This document shows, piece by piece, positions 58,585 to 64,000 of a stretch of DNA of 64,000 bases. The translations under genes and the position numbers were made by a program. Source of the stretch: Haliscomenobacter sp041740695 (GTDB taxonomy: Bacteria > Bacteroidota > Bacteroidia > Chitinophagales > Saprospiraceae); the NCBI RefSeq assembly GCF_041740695.1, contig NZ_JBGSLK010000070.1, forward strand, positions 1-64,000, written 5' to 3'. Under the pieces are notes generated by a model. That model saw only the letters and a program-made list of their open reading frames with translations. It was not told the origin of the DNA and did no database searches. Numbering within the stretch: the stretch's first letter is position 1; each line of letters starts with the position of its first letter.

Positions 58585-59277
58585 ATGGCAAAAGTTGGAA
58601 AGAAAAGAGCCGCTGTCAATGCCAAAGTAGACCGCAATAAGCTGTATACTCTGGAAGAAGGAACTGCTCTAATGAAAGACGTGAACTTGACCAAGTTTGA
58701 TGCTTCGGTTGACATTCACGTACGCCTGGGTGTCGATCCACGTAAACCGGATCAAGCACTCCGTGGCACCGTAGGTCTGCCACACGGTACGGGTAAAACC
58801 AAACGTGTAGCTGTATTTTGTACTCCGGAAAAAGCCGAAGAAGCAAAAGCAGCAGGTGCAGATTACGTAGGTTTGGAAGACCTGATCCAAAAGGTTCAGG
58901 AAGGTTGGACGGATGTCGACGTAATCATCGCAATGCCACAAACCATGGCTGCGTTGGGTAAAGTTGCCCGTATCCTCGGCCCTCGTGGCTTGATGCCCAA
59001 CCCTAAAACTGGTACGGTAACCACCAACATCGGGGAAGCAGTTTCCGAAGTAAAGAAGGGTAAGATTTCCTTCCGCGTTGACAAGACGGGTATCATTCAC
59101 GCTTCAGTTGGTCGGGTGTCTTTTGACCCTACCCAATTGATCGAGAACATCAATGAATTGCTGAATACACTACAACGTATGAAGCCTTCAACTGCTAAGG
59201 GCACTTACATGAAAAGTATTACCCTTGCTACTACGATGAGTCCAGGTGTGAAGATTGATCCCAAAGTGATTCGCTAA
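58585..59277 (+). CDS. rplA: 50S ribosomal protein L1
   Basis: The 230-residue product has the L1 features (VDIHVRLGVDPRKPDQALRG, ILGPRGLMPNPKTGTVTTNI). It lines the E-site stalk and in many bacteria represses the rplKA mRNA. The 69-base gap before it contains a small GTCGG...CCGAC hairpin at 58536-58561 that could serve such regulation, though this is unproven. Confidence 0.98.
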   Translation: MAKVGKKRAAVNAKVDRNKLYTLEEGTALMKDVNLTKFDASVDIHVRLGVDPRKPDQALRGTVGLPHGTGKTKRVAVFCTPEKAEEAKAAGADYVGLEDLIQKVQEGWTDVDVIIAMPQTMAALGKVARILGPRGLMPNPKTGTVTTNIGEAVSEVKKGKISFRVDKTGIIHASVGRVSFDPTQLIENINELLNTLQRMKPSTAKGTYMKSITLATTMSPGVKIDPKVIR

Positions 59278-59296
59278 GTTTAAAAACAGGAGTCAA

Positions 59297-59839
59297 ATGA
59301 ATAAGGCTGAAAAGACAGTAACTATCGAAGAGTTGAAGGAGCAGTTTGGAGAAAATAACTATTTCTACCTTGCTGATGCTTCTACCATGTCGGTAACCAA
59401 TGTCAACAAATTCAGAAAGCTTTGCTTCGAAAATGGTGTCTCTATGCAAGTCATAAAGAACACCTTGGTGAAGAAAGCACTGGAGGGCACTCCTGCTGAG
59501 AAAAATTACGCTAGCATTTTTGAAGCACTCCATGGTCCTACCGCCATTTTGTTCTCCAATGATCCCGATGCACCTGCCAACTCGGTTGCTAAAATGCTGA
59601 AAGACTATCGTCGTTCAGGTAGTGACCGCCCGTTGTTGAAAGCTGCTTATGTGGATTCTGCGGTGTTCATCGGCGATGATCAATTGGATGCATTGACCAA
59701 ACTCAAGTCCAAGCAAGATTTGTTGGGCGAATTGATTGGTCTGCTTCAATCACCTGCAAAAAACCTCGTCAGTGCCCTGCAATCTGGTGGTTCTACCATC
59801 GCCGGATTGGTCAAGGCTCTCGAAGAGCGCCAAGCGTAA
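59297..59839 (+). CDS. rplJ: 50S ribosomal protein L10
   Basis: The 180-residue product matches L10 (EELKEQFGENNYFYLADAST, HGPTAILFSNDPDAPANSVA). It forms the base of the L7/L12 stalk. It starts 20 bases after rplA, leaving no room for an L10 leader of the enterobacterial kind. A GGAG-like word (AACAGGAGTC) sits ahead of its ATG, stronger than elsewhere in the window. Confidence 0.97.
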   Translation: MNKAEKTVTIEELKEQFGENNYFYLADASTMSVTNVNKFRKLCFENGVSMQVIKNTLVKKALEGTPAEKNYASIFEALHGPTAILFSNDPDAPANSVAKMLKDYRRSGSDRPLLKAAYVDSAVFIGDDQLDALTKLKSKQDLLGELIGLLQSPAKNLVSALQSGGSTIAGLVKALEERQA

Positions 59840-59845
59840 TCCCAA

Positions 59846-59946
59846 CCTATGGATTTATCCATGGGAGGGAATACGGGGTCCAACCCACGAATTCATTCGT
59901 GGGACATTCCCGTACCTCAGCAAACCCACAAGAATGTTTGTGGGTT
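59846..59946. repeat. Three palindromes of the CCCAYGNNN family between rplJ and rplL
   Basis: CCTATGGATTTATCCATGG at about 59846-59864, CCCACGAATTCATTCGTGGG at 59884-59903, and AACCCACAAGAATGTTTGTG... at 59923-59946. They lie within a co-transcribed stalk operon, where they may influence the L10:L12 ratio. Confidence 0.85.
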
Positions 59947-60020
59947 GCACACGGTTAAGGCTTCCAAGCTAACCGCTCATTATATACCATTTTCAAACCA
60001 CTTTTTTAAAAGACATAACA

Positions 60021-60401
60021 ATGGCTGATTTGAAAGCTCTTGCGGAAACGCTTGTAAATTTGACGGTTAAAGATGTTCAGGAACTGGCTGGTATCCTGAA
60101 GGACGATTACGGCATTGAGCCTGCTGCTGCTGCTGTAGCAATGGTTGCTGGCCCAGCTTCTGCTGATGCTGCTCCTGCTGCTGTTGAACAAACCGAATTC
60201 GACGTTATCCTTCAGTCTGGTGGTGCCAACAAACTGAACGTGGTTAAAGAAGTGAAAAACCTCTTGGGTCTTGGCTTGAAAGAAGCAAAAGACTTGGTTG
60301 ACGGTGCTCCACAACCACTGAAGACTGGAATTTCTAAAGACGAAGCTGAGTCTTTGAAAGCTAAGTTAACAGAAGCTGGCGCTCAGGTAGAAATTAAATA
60401 A
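60021..60401 (+). CDS. rplL: 50S ribosomal protein L7/L12
   Basis: The 126-residue product has an N-terminal dimerisation helix, an Ala-rich hinge (AAAVAMVAGPASADAAPAAV) and the C-terminal domain (FDVILQSGGANKLNVVKEVK, LGLGLKEAKDLVDGAPQPLK). It forms the flexible stalk that recruits translation GTPases. Confidence 0.98.
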   Translation: MADLKALAETLVNLTVKDVQELAGILKDDYGIEPAAAAVAMVAGPASADAAPAAVEQTEFDVILQSGGANKLNVVKEVKNLLGLGLKEAKDLVDGAPQPLKTGISKDEAESLKAKLTEAGAQVEIK

Positions 60402-60470
60402 TTTCTCCTTGCGCAAGCCAAAAGCAATTAGTTACATTGACTTTTACTAGTATAGCTTTTGGAATGGGCA

Positions 60471-60537
60471 GTGCTTCAAAAATGATTTTTTGAAGCACCA
60501 GGGCTTAGGAAATCGACCTTGGTTGTTTCCTAAGCCC
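60471..60537 (+). terminator. Two strong hairpins between rplL and rpoB
   Basis: GTGCTTCAAAAA (60471-60482) pairs with TTTTTTGAAGCAC (60486-60498), and GGGCTTAGGAAA (60501-60512) pairs with TTTCCTAAGCCC (60526-60537). Neither has a long U tract. They lie in the 314-base rplL-rpoB gap and could attenuate or process the transcript. I see no other feature between 60540 and rpoB apart from AT-rich DNA. Confidence 0.75.
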
Positions 60538-60715
60538 ATTGCCATATACTTTGTATTGTACATTTTGTGATTTTTATGCGAAAAAATGAAACTTTTTTAA
60601 CATTGGTTTCATTTACTAGTCAGGAAAACCACTACATAGTTTGACTTGACTATTTTGTACCCCTCGGCTATAAAGGCTTGGGGCTTTTACCATCAACAAC
60701 AAACTTGTTGCGCAG

Positions 60716-63700
60716 ATGATATTCAATGGTAAAGCACAATCGGCTGAAGCGAAGCGTATTACCTTCAGCAAAACTAAATTTCCCACTCCTTATCCTGATT
60801 TCCTTGAAATTCAGCTGAAGTCCTTTCAAGAGTTTTTCCAACTGGAAACAACTCCCGAAAACCGGATGAACGAAGGATTATACAAGGTGTTTCAGGAAAA
60901 TTTCCCAATCACGGATGCGAGAAACATCTTCGTACTCGAGTTTCTGGATTATTTCATCGACCCTCCCCGTTACAGCATTGAAGAATGTATGCAACGTGGT
61001 CTGACCTATAGCGTCCCGCTTAAGGCTAAACTGCGCTTGTCCTGTAACGATGAGGAACACGTCGACTTCCAAACCATTGTACAAGATGTGTTCCTGGGGA
61101 ACATTCCGTACATGACGCCCAAAGGTACTTTTATGATCAATGGTGCCGAGCGTGTGATCGTATCACAGCTCCACCGTTCACCAGGGGTATTTTTTGGTCA
61201 AAGTGTACACCCCAACGGTACCAAAATTTATTCTGCCCGGGTTATCCCTTTTAAAGGTGCCTGGATGGAATTTGCTACCGACATCAACACCGTAATGTAT
61301 GCGTACATCGACCGGAAGAAGAAATTCCCGGTCACTACGCTGTTGCGTGCCATCGGTTACGACACCGACAAAGCTATCTTGGATATCTTTGACCTGGCCG
61401 ACGAAGTAACTGCTACCCGTGAGGCGCTCGAAAAAAGCATCGGCCGTAAATTGGCTGCTCGTGTATTGCGCAGCTGGACCGAAGACTTTGTAGACGAAGA
61501 TACGGGTGAAGTGGTAACCATCGAACGGAATGAGATCATTCTGGAGCGCGATACCATTTTGGACGAAGACAATATTGAAGCAATCCTGGATGCATCGGTG
61601 GCTACGGTCATCCTGCAAAAAGAAGACATCGAACAGGATTACTCCATTATCTATAATACCTTGCAAAAGGACCCGACCAGTTCTGAACTGGAAGCGGTAC
61701 AATACATCTATCGCCAGTTGCGCGGTACTGATCCCCCCGATGAAGAAACGGCGCGTGGCATCATCGAGAAGTTGTTCTTCTCTGATAAACGTTACAACCT
61801 GGGTGAAGTAGGGCGCTACAAGATCAACAAGAAACTGCAGTTGGATATCTCGGAAGAGGTATTGGTGTTGACCAAAGAAGACATCATCTCCATCGTTCGG
61901 TTCTTGGTGACCTTAATGAACCAAATGGCGGAAATCGACGACATCGATCACCTGGAAAACCGCCGGGTACGCACCGTAGGTGAGCAATTGTATGCTCAGT
62001 TTGGTGTAGGTCTGGCGCGGATGGCCCGTACCATTCGGGAACGGATGAACGTGCGCGACAACGAGGTATTTACCCCCGTTGATCTGATCAATGCACGTAC
62101 CCTGTCATCGGTAATTAACTCCTTTTTTGGAACCAGCCAATTGTCACAGTTCCTGGATCAAACCAACCCACTGTCTGAAATCACGCACAAGCGGCGTATT
62201 TCTGCACTCGGGCCAGGTGGTTTGTCCCGTGAGCGCGCTGGTTTCGAGGTTCGTGACGTACACTACTCCCACTACGGCCGTTTGTGTACCATCGAAACCC
62301 CGGAAGGACCAAACATCGGTTTGATCTCTACCTTGTGCGTACATGCCAAGATCAATAAAATGGGCTTCCTTGAAACCCCTTACCGGAAAGTAATTGAAGG
62401 TTTGGTGGAAAAAGTGGAACAACCATTGTACTTGTCAGCAGAAGGGGAAGACAAAATGCGGATTGCCCAGGCCAACGCCTTGCTGAACAATGATGGTAGT
62501 TTTGTCAACGATCGTGTGAAGTGTCGTGAGCACGGTGATTTCCCAGTGTTGACTCCCGACGAGATCGACTACATGGACGTAGCGCCCAACCAAATCGTTG
62601 GGGTATCTGCTTCCATGATTCCTTTCTTGGAAAACGACGACGCCAACCGCGCCTTGATGGGCTCGAACATGCAACGTCAGGCAGTGCCACTGATTCGTCC
62701 ACACTCACCAGTAGTAGGTACTGGTTTGGAAGGGAAAGTTGCCCGTGACTCCCGCATGCTCATTAACGCTGAAGGTGAAGGGATGATCGAATATGTGGAT
62801 GCTACTGAAATCCACGTTCGTTACGACCGCACACCCGAAGAGCAACTAATTTCTTTCGAAGACAACTTGAAGAAATACAACCTCATCAAGTTTACCCGTA
62901 CCAATCAGGGTACCTGTATCAACCTGCGCCCCATTGTACGCAAAGGCGACCGCGTTGAAAAAGGACAAATCCTTTGTGATGGTTACGCAACTGAAAAGGG
63001 TGAATTGGCTTTGGGCCAAAACATGAAGGTAGCCTTCATGCCCTGGAAAGGATACAACTTTGAGGACGCCATCGTAATTTCTGAGCGCGTAGTACGAGAA
63101 GACATCTTTACTTCGGTACACATCGAGCACTTTGAAATCGACGTACGCGACACCAAGTTGGGCGAAGAAGAACTGACCAACGATATCCCGAACGTGAGTG
63201 AAGAAGCCACCAAAGACCTGGACGAAAACGGGGTCATCCGCATCGGTGCCTGGGTCAAGGAAGGCGACATTCTGATTGGGAAAATCACACCAAAAGGGGA
63301 ATCCGATCCTACTCCGGAAGAAAAACTTCTGCGTGCCATCTTCGGTGACAAAGCCGGCGACGTGAAAGACGCTTCCTTGAAGGCGCCCCCCTCTACTACG
63401 GGTGTGATCATCGACAAGCAACTTTTCGCCCGTGCGAAAAAAGATAAAGTGCAGAAAAACCAGGAGAAAGACGTACTGTCCAAACTGGATGATCAGCACA
63501 AAGTCGCGACCAACGAGTTGTTGACCATTTTGGTGGACAAATTGATGCTTTTGTTGAAAGACAAAACTTCACAAGGTATCCGTACCATTTATGGTGATAA
63601 CCTGCTGGCCAAAGGAGTGAAATTTACCCAGGACACCCTGCGTGACCTGGATTACACCTCTGTAGACTATACCAACTGGACCGATGAGCCGAAATCCAAT

Positions 63701-64000
63701 GAATTTGTTGCCCGTTTGTTGCACAACTACAGCATCAAACTCAACGAAGAAATTGGCCGCTACAAGCGCGAGAAATTCAACGTGAGCATTGGTGACGAGC
63801 TTCCAGCGGGTGTACTCAAGCTGGCTAAAGTATACATGGCCAAAAAGCGCAAGCTGAAAGTGGGTGACAAACTTGCTGGACGCCACGGTAACAAAGGTAT
63901 CGTATCCCGTATCGTTCGGGCTGAAGACATGCCTTTCCTCGAAGATGGAACACCCGTTGACATCGTGTTGAACCCACTCGGGGTACCTTCACGGATGAAC
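60716..64000 (+). CDS. rpoB: RNA polymerase beta subunit (3' end cut by window)
   Basis: Translation from ATG 60716 gives MIFNGKAQSAEAKRITFSKT, then FLEIQLKSFQEFFQLETTPE, and 1095 codons are open to the window edge. Conserved beta-subunit segments are present: GTFMINGAERVIVSQLHRSP, the rifampicin-region block FFGTSQLSQFLDQTNPLSEI with THKRRISALGPGGL, and near the end DKLAGRHGNKGIVSRI. About 170-180 residues are missing compared with typical Bacteroidota RpoB of about 1270. It is the catalytic beta subunit of RNA polymerase. The start is supported by the canonical beginning of the family. Confidence 0.98.
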   Translation, partial: MIFNGKAQSAEAKRITFSKTKFPTPYPDFLEIQLKSFQEFFQLETTPENRMNEGLYKVFQENFPITDARNIFVLEFLDYFIDPPRYSIEECMQRGLTYSVPLKAKLRLSCNDEEHVDFQTIVQDVFLGNIPYMTPKGTFMINGAERVIVSQLHRSPGVFFGQSVHPNGTKIYSARVIPFKGAWMEFATDINTVMYAYIDRKKKFPVTTLLRAIGYDTDKAILDIFDLADEVTATREALEKSIGRKLAARVLRSWTEDFVDEDTGEVVTIERNEIILERDTILDEDNIEAILDASVATVILQKEDIEQDYSIIYNTLQKDPTSSELEAVQYIYRQLRGTDPPDEETARGIIEKLFFSDKRYNLGEVGRYKINKKLQLDISEEVLVLTKEDIISIVRFLVTLMNQMAEIDDIDHLENRRVRTVGEQLYAQFGVGLARMARTIRERMNVRDNEVFTPVDLINARTLSSVINSFFGTSQLSQFLDQTNPLSEITHKRRISALGPGGLSRERAGFEVRDVHYSHYGRLCTIETPEGPNIGLISTLCVHAKINKMGFLETPYRKVIEGLVEKVEQPLYLSAEGEDKMRIAQANALLNNDGSFVNDRVKCREHGDFPVLTPDEIDYMDVAPNQIVGVSASMIPFLENDDANRALMGSNMQRQAVPLIRPHSPVVGTGLEGKVARDSRMLINAEGEGMIEYVDATEIHVRYDRTPEEQLISFEDNLKKYNLIKFTRTNQGTCINLRPIVRKGDRVEKGQILCDGYATEKGELALGQNMKVAFMPWKGYNFEDAIVISERVVREDIFTSVHIEHFEIDVRDTKLGEEELTNDIPNVSEEATKDLDENGVIRIGAWVKEGDILIGKITPKGESDPTPEEKLLRAIFGDKAGDVKDASLKAPPSTTGVIIDKQLFARAKKDKVQKNQEKDVLSKLDDQHKVATNELLTILVDKLMLLLKDKTSQGIRTIYGDNLLAKGVKFTQDTLRDLDYTSVDYTNWTDEPKSNEFVARLLHNYSIKLNEEIGRYKREKFNVSIGDELPAGVLKLAKVYMAKKRKLKVGDKLAGRHGNKGIVSRIVRAEDMPFLEDGTPVDIVLNPLGVPSRMN

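Overview
The window looks like chromosomal DNA of a member of the Bacteroidota, most likely a Saprospiraceae-type filamentous or environmental organism (Haliscomenobacter-like is a guess from gene content, not a database result). Four susC/susD pairs, promoters of the TAnnTTTG type, weak Shine-Dalgarno sequences, many small lipoproteins and the order tRNA-Thr/Tyr/Gly/Thr - tuf - tRNA-Trp - secE - nusG - rplKAJL - rpoB all fit this phylum.

Region 1 (1-9.1 kb, mostly minus strand) holds a secreted TPR protein, a lipoprotein fusing VOC, two cytochrome c and rhodanese domains, two small membrane proteins, and a signalling-like set: an ECF-type sigma factor, a single-pass membrane TPR protein overlapping it, and a secreted TPR-CHAT protease-like protein. 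Region 2 (9.3-24 kb) is carbohydrate related: a DUF5077/DUF3472 secreted protein, a DUF6786-like lipoprotein, a GH36 alpha-galactosidase, a six-hairpin glycosidase-like protein and a sodium:solute symporter. It is interrupted by a lone contractile-tail sheath and tube pair, and followed by an RskA-type anti-sigma factor without a sigma partner and a WG-repeat protein. Region 3 (24.2-27.7 kb) has phospholipid genes (psd, cdsA), a CPBP membrane protease and pdxJ.

Region 4 (27.9-52.3 kb) is four consecutive susC-susD operons, three with an extra surface lipoprotein, and with a secreted unknown and a TlpA-like thioredoxin lipoprotein between the second and third. No glycosidase, polysaccharide lyase or dedicated regulator lies among them. 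The susC genes share nucleotide-level conservation around the start codon, including a small hairpin with a covarying pair. Region 5 (52.3-64 kb) has a TonB-C-domain protein, a Xer recombinase, a hibernation factor and the translation/transcription block ending in a truncated rpoB.

A striking property of the window is the number of intergenic palindromic repeats, from 20-bp hairpins to nested structures of about 200 bp. At least one family, of about ten copies between tRNA and ribosomal protein genes, shows compensatory stem changes. I see no insertion sequence, CRISPR array, rRNA or complete prophage. Domain calls rest on motif recognition by eye; no database search was run.
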